Source: CAIYRG01 sp965247505
GTDB taxonomy: Bacteria; Pseudomonadota; Alphaproteobacteria; Micropepsales; Micropepsaceae
DNA length: 64,000 nt
Direction of reading: 5' to 3'
NCBI GenBank assembly: GCA_965247505.1
Contig: OZ252020.1
Coordinates: 1,054,001 to 1,118,000 of the forward strand
The translations under genes and the position numbers were made by a program. Positions 9,132-18,009 of this stretch are shown here, one piece after another. Position 1 is the stretch's first letter. The number at the start of each line of letters is the position of its first letter. A model generated the notes under the pieces. That model saw only the letters and a list, made by a program, of their open reading frames with translations. It was not told the origin of the DNA and ran no database searches.

Positions 9132-10922
9132 ATGGCAATAAACGAGAAAAAGCTGTTTCACTTCATAATGATAAAGCCTTCGCGCTATGACGATGAAGGC
9201 TATCCTGTCCAATGGCTTCGTTCGCTTATTCCGTCGAATTCGCTTGCCTCGGTAAACTCTCTGGCAACAGATTGCCGGCAACGCGGTGTTCTGGGCCCGG
9301 ATGTAGAAATCAAGCTGACAGTCTATGACGAAACCAACCGCCGGATTCCCGTAGACAAACTGATCAAGCAAGCCGGTCGCAGTGGGTGCACGACTCTTAT
9401 TGGACTTGTGGGGGTTCAATCGAACCAATTCCCGCGCGCGGTCGATTTAGCGAGGATGTTTCTGACGGCTGGGTTACCCGTCGTGATCGGGGGCTTCCAC
9501 ACCGCCGGCTGTATTTCCATGCTGCCCGAGTTACCGGATGAGATTAAGGCCGCTCAGGACATGGGATTAAGTATCTTTGCCGGTGAAGCGGAAGAACAAC
9601 GTTTGGACGAAGTATTTCTCGATGCCTACAGAGGCGAGCTGAAACCGATATATAATTATCTAAACGACCTGCCCAGTATGGACGCGCAACCCACGCCGTT
9701 CTTAGAGCGTGAAGTGGTCAGCCGAACAATGGGAGATATCAGCAGCTTCGATTTAGGTCGCGGTTGTCCGTTTCAATGTTCGTTCTGCACCATCATCAAT
9801 GTGCAGGGTCGCAAGAGCCGTTTCCGCTCGCCCGACGATTTAGAAAAAATTGTCCGGGAGAATGCGGCTGCGGGCATAGACCGGTTCTTTATTACCGATG
9901 ACAATTTTGCCCGCAATCGGGATTGGGAAGTGCTGTTCGACAGGATGATCTGGCTTCAAGAGGATCAGGGCATCCATATCGACGCGATCATTCAGGTCGA
10001 TACGCTTTGCCATAAAGTGCCTAACTTCATCGAAAAAGCGGCCCGCGCGGGCGTAAACAAAGTTTTTATCGGTCTAGAGAACATCAATCCGGACAATCTT
10101 CTCGCCGCAAAGAAGCGCCAGAACAAAATCACCGAATATCGCGCCATGATACAAAAATGGAGCGCCCATGGGATATTTACCTATGCCGGCTATATTCTCG
10201 GTTTCGCCAACGACACCAAAGAGTCGATCCTTCGCGATATAGAGATCATCAAGCGCGAACTACCGATCGACATCTTGGAGTTTTTCTTTCTGACGCCTTT
10301 GCCGGGATCGGAAGATCATAAGAACATGCTGGCAAAGGGGATCTGGATGGATCCGGATCTCAACAAATATAATTTGCACCATCGCGTCACCCACCACCCG
10401 GTTATGTCGGACGAAGATTGGGAGGACGCTTACAATACTGCGTGGCGGACATATTTTTCCTATGACCATATGGAGACGGTCATTCGCCGCCATGCGGCAA
10501 ACCCGAAGGGCTCGCCGCGCCGCGTGACCAATTTCATCCGTGACTTTAAGCAGATTATGGAAATTGAGAATATGCAGCCGCTTGAGGCCGGGGTCGTGCG
10601 GCGCAGGTTCCGGCGCGATCGCAAACCAGGCCTGCCCCGGGAAAATGATTTGGTGTTTTATTCGAAATACATCGCCGAAATAGCGAATAAACTGGTTCGC
10701 TACGCTATAATGTTTTTGAAATGCCGCGCAATCTACCGCAAGGTTATGCGTGATCCGAACCGTCTCGCTTATATGGATATTGCGATTGCGCCTTGCGACG
10801 AAGGTGACGTTGAGTCACTGGCGATCTTCAACGAAACCCATGGCGGCAATGCAGCTGTCGACAAAGCCCGGGTGCAGGACGACAGGCGCAAGCGCGTCGA
10901 GCGTCGCTTAACGGAAGCCTGA
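9132..10922 (+). CDS. B12-binding domain radical SAM enzyme
   Basis: A protein of about 596 residues. An N-terminal Rossmann-like region resembling the cobalamin-binding domain (LARMFLTAGLPVVIGGFHT) precedes the radical SAM barrel. The cluster motif GRGCPFQCSFC gives C212, C216 and C219; FITDDNFARN and KVFIGLEN are typical barrel strands. The canonical DxHxxG of base-on cobalamin is not seen, as in many members of the family. These enzymes do radical methylations or rearrangements, several on lipids such as hopanoids. The ATG at 9132 is chosen over 9075 because it brings the first strand (LFHFIMIKPSRYD) to the N-terminus. The C-terminal 120 residues are basic and have no recognisable fold. 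Confidence 0.85.
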   Translation: MAINEKKLFHFIMIKPSRYDDEGYPVQWLRSLIPSNSLASVNSLATDCRQRGVLGPDVEIKLTVYDETNRRIPVDKLIKQAGRSGCTTLIGLVGVQSNQFPRAVDLARMFLTAGLPVVIGGFHTAGCISMLPELPDEIKAAQDMGLSIFAGEAEEQRLDEVFLDAYRGELKPIYNYLNDLPSMDAQPTPFLEREVVSRTMGDISSFDLGRGCPFQCSFCTIINVQGRKSRFRSPDDLEKIVRENAAAGIDRFFITDDNFARNRDWEVLFDRMIWLQEDQGIHIDAIIQVDTLCHKVPNFIEKAARAGVNKVFIGLENINPDNLLAAKKRQNKITEYRAMIQKWSAHGIFTYAGYILGFANDTKESILRDIEIIKRELPIDILEFFFLTPLPGSEDHKNMLAKGIWMDPDLNKYNLHHRVTHHPVMSDEDWEDAYNTAWRTYFSYDHMETVIRRHAANPKGSPRRVTNFIRDFKQIMEIENMQPLEAGVVRRRFRRDRKPGLPRENDLVFYSKYIAEIANKLVRYAIMFLKCRAIYRKVMRDPNRLAYMDIAIAPCDEGDVESLAIFNETHGGNAAVDKARVQDDRRKRVERRLTEA

Positions 10923-10932
10923 CTTTTGTGAG

Positions 10933-11949
10933 TTAAAACCGGCTGATAAATCGCCGGGTCGGTGCGTTGTTTTGCACGGCACCCTCAACGACTACCGTGA
11001 AGCTTACGATCGCACTATTGCCGGCGTCGTCGGCGACTTCATACGTCACGATCGTGGTCCCGATCGGAAACTGGCCACCCGAACCAAGTCCCGCGGTTAG
11101 GGTCGGACCGGAGCTCACCCCTACATTGTCGGTGGCAGATGGGCCTTCATATGTGACGACCGCATAGTTCTGTCCTGCCTCGGTGTTGACCATAATGTCT
11201 GTCGGCACAGTCATCATAGGCGCTTCGGTATCCCTAACCGTCACGGTGAAGCTCGCAGTGCCGATATTGCCGGCGGCATCGTGGGCTTCATAGGTGACGG
11301 TCGTTGTTCCGACAGGAAATGGACTGCCCGCGTTAAGTCCAGCGATCAGGATTGGACCGGAGGTTGCACCAACATTGTCGGTAATTTCTGGCGCCTCATA
11401 CTCGACGATCGCGTAGTTCTGCCCGGGCTCCGTTTCTAAGGTGATGTTGCCAGGCACCACTACCCACGGGGCCTCGGAATCTTCCACACCAACCGGAGTA
11501 TCAGCGCTCTCAATCGGCGTGGGAGCTTCGGTAACATCAACACTTAGCGGCTCTTGCGCATCCTCAACTGCCGCTGGCGGTGGTATAGTGTCATCCAGCT
11601 GAGGCTCTTGGGCGTCATCAACCGCCACCGGCGGCAAATTATTCTCATCGCTTTGGAGCTCATCGGCGTCTTCAATTGTCTCCGGCGCGTCATCGCTTTC
11701 CTCAATCACCGGGACGAAGGCACCACCACGCCCCACATAGAATGCGAACCGTGCTTCGAGCCGCTGCCCGGCAGCGCTATCATTAAGCGCCGCGATATCC
11801 AGCCGCGTGCGCGCGACCCGCTCGCCGGTGGCCGGATGCGTGCTAAACAGTCCGCCCCCACCCTGACCGTCGGCGAGACGCTGTAAAAAACGCGCAAAGC
11901 CATCCGGATCATAGCCAGCGCGCGAAACATATTAGATCGCGGCGTAGTC
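10933..11949 (-). pseudogene. M48 metalloprotease with HYR domains, 5' end lost to an IS
   Basis: The readable frame (ATG at 11736) encodes an acidic D/E/P-rich linker and two HYR domains, each about 80 residues with the DNVG and PVGTTTVTYEA signatures. The same frame continues upstream to 11935 as the C-terminal part of an M48 peptidase: YVSRAGYDPDGFARFLQRL, then FSTHPATGERV. It ends at an in-frame TAA (11932-11934) where the family would have Gln (CAA to TAA), and a short further stretch (DYAAI) abuts the IS end at 11950. The catalytic HExxH region is gone, so this is a remnant. M48 proteases act on envelope proteins; HYR modules are usually adhesion or binding domains. Confidence 0.75.
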
Positions 11950-11983
11950 TGATCAGTCCCCACTGACTGGTCCAGTTTTAATC

Positions 11984-12799
11984 TTAGTTCATGGTCGGTC
12001 TTTCTGGCAACGGGACGATGGTTTCTGGCGCCGGGGGCCGATAACCGAGGGCACTGTGCGGGCGCTTTGTGTTGTAGTGCCGCCGCCATTGCTCGATGAC
12101 GATCTGTGCTTCTCTCAAAGAATAGAAGATTTCCCCGTTGAGAAGTTCGTCCCTGAAGCGTGCGTTGAAGCTCTCGATGTAGCCGTTCTCCCAGGGGCTT
12201 CCAGGCTCAATGTAGGCGGTCTTTGCTCCAACCACGCTGATCCAGTTGCGTACGGCTTCAGCAACAAACTCCGGCTCATTATCAGAACGAATGTAGGCTG
12301 GTACGCCATGCAGAATGAAGAGATCGGTGAGGACATCGATCACATCGGTAGAATTGAGTTTCCGCTTCACCCGAATGGCCAGACATTCCCGACTAAACTC
12401 ATCCAGGACGTTGAGGGTTCGGAACACGCGCCCATCGTCGGTTCGATGATGAACAAAATCATAGGACCAGACGTGGTTCACATAGCCTGCCCGCAAGCGG
12501 ACACACGAGCCATCATTGAGCCACAGGCGGCCTTTCTTCGGCTGTTTCTGTGGGACCTTAAGCCCCTCCCGTCGCTATAGGCGCTCCACACGCTTGTCAT
12601 TGATATGCCAACCGGCCTCTCGAAGGAGGGTGGCAATGCGACGATAGCCGTAGCGGCCATATTGCCGGGCCAGTTCGGTCATGTCGCCGACAAGGCGCTC
12701 TTCGTCTTCTTTGCCCCTTGGATCGTGGCGTTGTGTGGTGCGATGCTGACCAAGTACGCGACAGGCACGGCGTTCGGAAACACTCAGCTTGTCACGCAC
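11984..12799 (-). pseudogene. IS3 transposase OrfB, nonsense-mutated
   Basis: Same sequence as the intact 271-residue OrfB at 43386-44201, but a tryptophan codon (in the segment ERLWRREG) is TAG here near 12580, splitting it into a 74-residue N-terminal HTH_21 part and the rve integrase part. The DDE catalytic core is otherwise kept: SYDFVHH, then SDNEPEF (Gly to Glu relative to the other copy), then YIESFNA. Cannot give full-length protein without suppression. Confidence 0.85.
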
Positions 12800-12831
12800 C
12801 TGATCAATGCAACACCTACGACGCGAGGGGC

Positions 12832-12997
12832 TTAGAAGTTTCCCCGGGCGGCCTCCGCTAGGATCTGCTTATCAAGCGTGAGGTCCGCAACAGCCCTTCG
12901 AAGCCGTTGGTTCTCCACCTTAAGCCGCTTCAACTGTTTGAGCTGATCTGTACCCATGCCGCCATAGTTCTTGCGCCAGCGGTAGTAGGTGAACGCG
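12832..12997 (-). pseudogene. IS3 OrfA, 3' half (split by inner IS)
   Basis: Encodes the C-terminal half of the helix-turn-helix protein OrfA, with a leucine-rich coiled segment (LKQLKRLKVENQRLRRAV) used for dimerisation. The 5' half, starting with ATG at 14344, is at 14235-14344 on the other side of the inner element, so the gene is interrupted. Confidence 0.8.
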
Positions 12998-13038
12998 GTT
13001 TGGACTTGTCCCGGTTTGATTCCGGATCCGCTACTCAT

Positions 13039-13833
13039 TTAAGCGGCCTTTTGTTCGAAGGCCAAGGGGCTTTTACCTCCCAAAGCTGAATGGCGTCTGC
13101 GCAGATTGTAGAAGCCGTTGATGTACTGAAAGAGCGCGCCCTCGACCCCTCTTCTGGTGTACCAGATTTGGCGCCAGATCAGTTCAGCCTTTAGCGTTTT
13201 GAAGAAGGTCTCGACCACCGCATTGTCGTAGCAGTCGCCTTTGCCGCTCATTGAGACTTTGAAGCCGTGTTGACGCAATCGCTTCTGATAGTCGTGCGAA
13301 CAATACTGGCTGCCCCGATCCGTATGATGAGTGCATCCTGGTGGCGGCTTGCGAAGGGCCACCGCCATATCCAAAGCTCTAATTGCCAGATCACGCTTGA
13401 GCCGGTTGCTGACAGCCCAGCCGATGACACGACGCGAATGAAGGTCCAGCATCACGGCGAGATATAACCACCCCTCGCGCGTCCAGATGTAGCTGATATC
13501 ACCTGCCCATTTCTGGTTTGGCAGGGTGGCTGTGAAGTCACAGTTCAGCAGGTTCGGTGCAATGTTGAAACGATGATTGCTGTCTGTTGTCGCCTTGTAT
13601 TTACGGGTTCTGACAACGGATATACCGTTTTCACGCATCATACGCCCAACACGACGATGACCGACGTTCAAGCCCAGCTCTTTCAATTCCTCCGTCATAC
13701 GCGGACGTCCGTAACTGCCAAGACTCAAACGGTGTTGCTCTCTGATATGGGCCAACAGAACCAGATCGTTACGCTGACGCTGGCTGATTGGACGGCTGCG
13801 CCAGGCCCGATAACCACGCGACGTGACATCCAT
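13039..13833 (-). CDS. IS3 transposase OrfB (DDE integrase domain), inner element
   Basis: 264 residues from the ATG at 13833: HTH_21 (about 30-85) then the rve core with DISYIWT, HHTDRGSQY and NAVVETFF giving the D-D-E triad. In IS3 elements OrfB is normally made as an OrfAB fusion by -1 frameshifting. Here the frame stays open back to an A6G run (TTAAAAAAG) near 13920-13935 in orfA, in the -1 frame, so a fusion is expected. Appears intact. Confidence 0.9.
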   Translation of the reverse strand: MDVTSRGYRAWRSRPISQRQRNDLVLLAHIREQHRLSLGSYGRPRMTEELKELGLNVGHRRVGRMMRENGISVVRTRKYKATTDSNHRFNIAPNLLNCDFTATLPNQKWAGDISYIWTREGWLYLAVMLDLHSRRVIGWAVSNRLKRDLAIRALDMAVALRKPPPGCTHHTDRGSQYCSHDYQKRLRQHGFKVSMSGKGDCYDNAVVETFFKTLKAELIWRQIWYTRRGVEGALFQYINGFYNLRRRHSALGGKSPLAFEQKAA

Positions 13834-13892
13834 TATCCGGCAAAGTCGTTCGACAGGGACCTGGTGGCGGTGTTCGTCAACGAAGGCAAATC

Positions 13893-14168
13893 TTATTTGC
13901 TTTGCTCCGCGAAGAACACTGTTGCCTTTTTTAACAGATCCCTCTCCTCCTTGAGGAGGCGAACTTCTCTGCGCAGGCGCTCATTCTCCTTCGCCAGATC
14001 CCCTTGTGGGGCCGACGACAGCTCATCTTGCTTCATCGACTGAACCCAATTGCTCAATGTCGAAAAGCCAATGCCTAAATCTGATGCAATCTGTTTGCGG
14101 GTAAGTCCGCTCGTCTGCGCAATGCGAACCGCCTCACGCCTGAATTCTTCGCTGTGTCTGTGTCCCAT
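13893..14168 (-). CDS. IS3 OrfA (HTH), inner element
   Basis: About 91 residues from the ATG at 14168 (MGHRHSEEFRREAV). It has a helix-turn-helix (RKQIASDLGIGFSTLSNWV) followed by a leucine-zipper-like coil (ENERLRREVRLLKEERDLLKK). The A6G slippery heptamer lies in the LLKKAT codons near the 3' end, the expected programmed -1 frameshift site for making the transposase fusion. The alternative upstream ATG at 14198 is less likely. Confidence 0.88.
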   Translation of the reverse strand: MGHRHSEEFRREAVRIAQTSGLTRKQIASDLGIGFSTLSNWVQSMKQDELSSAPQGDLAKENERLRREVRLLKEERDLLKKATVFFAEQSK

Positions 14169-14401
14169 GATGATTCTCCTTGTTGGTAAAATATCCAATC
14201 AAGGACCCGGAACAAATGTGAGACATGTCCAGTTACGCCAATCTGGCGAATGGCATCGATCCGAGACTTCCCTTGCCCCAGTAAAACGTCAACCTGACGC
14301 AGCTTAGATACGATCTCTTCTGGTTTATGGCGCTTAGCAGCCATCTTCGGTCCTCCTCTTTCCATCACAATAGGGTGGACCAATTCAAAGGGGGAGGATC
14401 A

Positions 14402-15480
14402 ATGACGCTACGCAGCAACGCATTCGCGATTATTTGCAGCCGGTTCTCAACACGCGTCCAATCGAGCTTGCAAACATGGAACGGGCATTGCTGCTCGCCA
14501 ATGACCTTCCCGGAGTCAATGTCAGTGCCTTGCTGCGCCCCTCCCCCGCGACGCCCGGCGCCGCAGAATTATTGGTGGAAGTCCTGCAACCAAGAATCGC
14601 CGGGGGCCTCGCGGTAGATAATCGCGGGTCTCCGTTCTCAGGCGTTTGGACTTTTGCGGGCGACTTTTCGTTCAATTCGGTCTTTGGCGGCGGCGATCAA
14701 ATTTTGAGCCGGATAACCACAACACTGCCGGTGCACCGGCGCTTTGCCGGCGAGTTGCAATATCGTCGCGCGATCGGATCGGAAGGCGCGGTCATAAGCA
14801 TGATCGGTGTTCTTACAAAAGGCGAGCCTGGTTCGACCCTTTCCGCGCTCGAAGTCACCTCCGATAGCTGGGCGATTGGTCCGCGCCTCAGCTACCCTGT
14901 GCTCCGCACGCGTGCGAAGACTCTGGTCGTCGAGGGCGGGTTCACCATGCAAGATGCACGGCTTCGTATTTTAGACGCGCCCTTCAGCCACGACGAATGG
15001 CGCGTTGCCGACATTGGCCTGACCTATTTAAGCTCGGAGTTTCTCGGTGGCGCTTTGCCGGCTAGCCTTTACCTTGCGCAAGGACTACCGGTCCTCGGCT
15101 CTACGCCACGCAATTCGGCATCATGGTCGCGCGCAGGCGCCGCCCCGGATTTCACCAAGCTGTCAGGCAGTATTCGTTACGTTGCACCGCTTGGCGGAAT
15201 GCTGAACGTCGCGCTTGCGGGCCAAGCCCAATATTCATTTTCGCAGCTCATGGCTGGAGAAGAGATTGTTTTCGGCGGTACACGGATTGGCCGCGGCTAT
15301 GATCCCGCAGCCATCGCCGGCGATCACGGCTTGGGGGCATCGCTCGAGCTGCGCTATGATCATCGCTTGACCGACTCCGCAATCCAGATGCTGCAACCCT
15401 ATTTGGCTTTCGACGCGGCCCAAGTGTGGAACCGCGTATCCGGTGGTACAACCAATCAGAGTTTGGCCTCCGCCGGCAGC
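14402..15480 (+). pseudogene. ShlB/FhaC-type two-partner secretion transporter, both ends lost
   Basis: Directly after the IS end the frame reads DATQQRIRDYLQPVLN, then MERALLLANDLPGVNVSALL, typical of the second POTRA domain of TpsB outer-membrane transporters, and then a long beta-barrel with IGRGYDPAAIAGDHGLG, the conserved barrel motif of the family. Near 15475 homology stops at TTNQSLASAG, just before the final strands. From there the frame reads nonsense to a stop at 15679-15681. The N-terminal signal and first POTRA were removed at the IS junction. The protein would have secreted a large exoprotein, but as it stands it is non-functional. Confidence 0.75.
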
Positions 15481-15655
15481 GGAAGCCGCCGGCGTAACGC
15501 TTGGTCAAATCATATCGATCCAGGAAGGCGGCGGCTATCAACCGCCGGGGCCACTGTTCATGCGCGCCGAAGCGCTCGATTCCTCTTCCGTACCCGTCGC
15601 GCCGGGCGAAAGCACGGTCAGCATAAGCGTCTCGATCACCTACGCGATTCAGTAG
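15476..15655 (+). pseudogene. SIMPL (DUF541) domain protein, C-terminal remnant
   Basis: In a different frame from the preceding secretion-gene remnant, 59 residues match the end of periplasmic SIMPL/YggE-like proteins: AAEAAGVTLGQIISIQEGGG, then VPVAPGESTVSISVSITYAI and a stop. The 5' part is absent. The junction with the ShlB remnant lies in a GC-rich stretch around 15470-15485 containing repeated GCCGCCGG-like words, consistent with a deletion that joined two genes. Confidence 0.7.
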
Positions 15656-15687
15656 GGGAGCATTTCCATGGGACGCTTTAACTTGTT

Positions 15688-15816
15688 CACCTCCCCCTAC
15701 GCGGGGAGGTCGCGAGCGAAATTTACTTCGCGAGCAGGTGGGGGGATCAAAACCTTACCCCCACCCGATATCGCTCGTTTTACTCACGATATCGACCTCC
15801 CCTCAGGGGGGAGGTA
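15688..15816. repeat. Palindromic intergenic repeat, copy 1
   Basis: Nested inverted repeats: CCTCCCC...GGGGAGG at both ends, GGTGGGGGG paired with CCCCCACCC in the middle, and paired ATATCG motifs. Related copies lie at 25928-26090 and 27612-27756. It sits between convergent gene ends and could act as a terminator-like hairpin. Confidence 0.75.
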
Positions 15817-15860
15817 AATAACGCACCTAAGAATATGACAGGGTTTACGCTTAGCAAACG

Positions 15861-17768
15861 CTACTGCGTTTCTAAAATCGCTTCCATCTCGTCCATAATA
15901 CGGTTCATGCGTGCGATGAGTGCCCGGTAGGGTGCGGGCGTCGCCATGTCGATCCCGGCGCGGGAATAAATCTCATAAGGATAATCCGAACCGCCCGCGC
16001 GCAGCATGTCGAGAAAACGCTTCGAGGCCGGCGCGCCTTCCGAAATAATCGCATCGGTGAAGAGCGCCGCGCCCGCCATCGATGTGGCATATTGGTAGAC
16101 ATAAAAATTGTAATAGAAATGCGGAATGAATGCCCATTCGATGCAATAGGCGGGATTGATACTCATCACGCCTTCGTCATGGCCGTGATAGCGCTTTAAA
16201 AGATCGCAATAGAGCTCGGTAAGCCGTGCGCCCGAGAGCGGCCGCCCCTCTTCGATCTCCTCGTGAATCGCCAATTCGAATTCGGCAAACATGGTTTGGC
16301 GGAAAAACGTGCCCCGGATCGCTTCCAAGCCTTCGCCCAAATAATAAAGCTTCTCCTGCTCGGTCCTGGCATTGCTCACCATATAATCGCTCAAAAGCAT
16401 TTCGCTTCCGATCGAGGCCGATTCCGCTATGAAGGTCGAATAGTCCGCCTTCTCCCAAGGTTGGTTGGCCGTGGTGAGAAGCGTGTGCACTGCATGTCCC
16501 CACTCATGCGCAAAGGTCGAGAGCGAATCATAATTGTCGTTGTGATTGAGCAGAAGAAAGGGATGCACGTCATAGGCCCAGCCGCTCATATAGGCGCCGG
16601 ACGCTTTGCGCTCGCGCGGCAAGGCATTGGTCCAGTTTTGCGAAAAGCCATGCCTTAGATGAGCGAGATATTCTTCGCCATAAGGAACCAGCGCCTCCAA
16701 AGTGATGCGCTTAGAATCGGGAATTGAAAATTTCGGTTCTTCATCAAGGGCAATCATTGACGGATAAACATCGAAATATTCCAGCTCGCCTTCAATGCCG
16801 AGCAAATGCTTGCGCAGGCGGAAATAGCGATGAAGCACCGGCAGACCGGCATTCGCCTCATTCACCAGCGTGCGATAAACAATTTCCGGCATGGCATCGG
16901 GAAAGAGCGCAGCGGCAAGCGCATTGGGATGGTTGCGCGCCTTCGCGTTGAAGACATGGCCCATTGTCGACGAGGTTAGGATCGCGCCATAGGTTCCCTC
17001 ATACTCTTTCCATGTGCCCCAAAATGAATCGAAGACCAGCTTACGGTCCTCGCGGTTGGGAAGCTGGCGGATGCGCGTATAGGCCGTTTGATCGAGCCGG
17101 GCCTCGTTGCCGTCTGCGAGCGTCACCGTCGGATAGGGAAGTTCGGAATCGGCGAGTTGATCGTAGATATTGTTCGGCTGGCGCAGCACATCGCCGGCAT
17201 TGGCGATCACCATTTCGCCTTCCAGTCCTAGGGTATGGGGCGCGGCCCTCAGCGTATTGTCGAGAAAGACGCTGAAGCGTTCGACGAGAGCGGGTTCTTC
17301 GGCCTGAAATGCGCGCACGCGCTCCGCGCCAAGTTCCAGAATCTCCGGGGCCACCCAGGCTGTGTTCTCACCAAGGATGGTCAGAAGCGCACCGGCCTGC
17401 TGCCGGCGCTCTTGATTGGGCGCATTTCCTAAATCTTCGTCGGCCTTGAGACTCGAATAGACATAAAGCCGTGCAAGATCCTTTTGCACCCGGCTAATAG
17501 CGTCCAGCCCGGCAAGCATCGCGGCCGCGCTTTGGCCCAGGCTCCCCTGAAAACTGTCCAATCCATCGGCCGCGGCCCTGATAGTATCATGCGCCTCCGA
17601 CCAGGCTTCCGGCGTCGGGTAGAGTTCGGTGAGATCCCACATATAGCTCATGTCATTTTCCTGATCGTTCGGAGCGCCCGCCGCCATTGCGGGGCCGGCG
17701 AGCAGCGCGCCACCCAGCAGACTTTCGGCCAACCTTCTGAGGCGGAATAGGCTGCCTTTGCGAGTCAT
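15861..17768 (-). CDS. pepF: Oligoendopeptidase F-like M3 metallopeptidase
   Basis: 635 residues from the ATG at 17768, which has an AGGAG site 7-8 bases upstream; the longer frame start at 17906 has no such site. The zinc motif HEWGH is at residues 421-425 within FAHEWGHAVHTLL. The N-terminal PepF domain precedes the M3 catalytic domain, as in PepF/M3 proteins of about 600 residues. Unusually for a family that is mostly cytoplasmic, the first 30 residues look like a signal peptide (basic, LLGGALLAGPAMAAG), so export to the periplasm is likely. It would cleave short peptides. Confidence 0.88.
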   Translation of the reverse strand: MTRKGSLFRLRRLAESLLGGALLAGPAMAAGAPNDQENDMSYMWDLTELYPTPEAWSEAHDTIRAAADGLDSFQGSLGQSAAAMLAGLDAISRVQKDLARLYVYSSLKADEDLGNAPNQERRQQAGALLTILGENTAWVAPEILELGAERVRAFQAEEPALVERFSVFLDNTLRAAPHTLGLEGEMVIANAGDVLRQPNNIYDQLADSELPYPTVTLADGNEARLDQTAYTRIRQLPNREDRKLVFDSFWGTWKEYEGTYGAILTSSTMGHVFNAKARNHPNALAAALFPDAMPEIVYRTLVNEANAGLPVLHRYFRLRKHLLGIEGELEYFDVYPSMIALDEEPKFSIPDSKRITLEALVPYGEEYLAHLRHGFSQNWTNALPRERKASGAYMSGWAYDVHPFLLLNHNDNYDSLSTFAHEWGHAVHTLLTTANQPWEKADYSTFIAESASIGSEMLLSDYMVSNARTEQEKLYYLGEGLEAIRGTFFRQTMFAEFELAIHEEIEEGRPLSGARLTELYCDLLKRYHGHDEGVMSINPAYCIEWAFIPHFYYNFYVYQYATSMAGAALFTDAIISEGAPASKRFLDMLRAGGSDYPYEIYSRAGIDMATPAPYRALIARMNRIMDEMEAILETQ

Positions 17769-18009
17769 GGGCACTCCTGAATAGTTTGGCCATCGGCCCG
17801 CCCGCAGATAGCGGAACCGTCCTTTATCGGAAAATCGCACCGGGCGGGCCAAAAAATTTGCTTTCCCGGACTTGTTCATCCTTAGTTCCGCGCAGCATTC
17901 GAGCAATCGTCGATTTTGGACGCTTTTTTAGAGGCCCCGCTCTTCATGGCGGCGCGCTCCCAAAGCATAGTGGGCCAATAAGAATAGGATAAGCTTGCCT
18001 GGGGGCCCA

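Larger units (their letters stand above)
13001..14231 (-). mobile_element. Inner IS3-family element with 3-bp target duplication
   Basis: 1231 bp with inverted repeats starting TGGACTTGTCCC on the left and TGGACATGTCTC (complement) on the right. It is flanked by a GTT duplication (12998-13000 and 14232-14234) within orfA of the outer IS3. The outer copy at 44390-44410 shows the uninterrupted target, confirming the boundaries. Carries orfA and orfB. Confidence 0.92.
11950..14401 (-). mobile_element. IS3-family element (outer copy 1), interrupted by a second IS3
   Basis: Ends are imperfect inverted repeats: TGATCAGTCCCC at the left and the complement of TGATCCTCCCCC at the right. After removing the inner insertion and its duplication, about 1218 bp remain, the usual IS3 size. 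No flanking target duplication is found (left flank GTC, right flank ATG), which suggests that adjacent DNA was deleted after insertion. The element separates a truncated protease gene from a truncated secretion gene. A second copy lies at 43352-45682. Confidence 0.85.
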
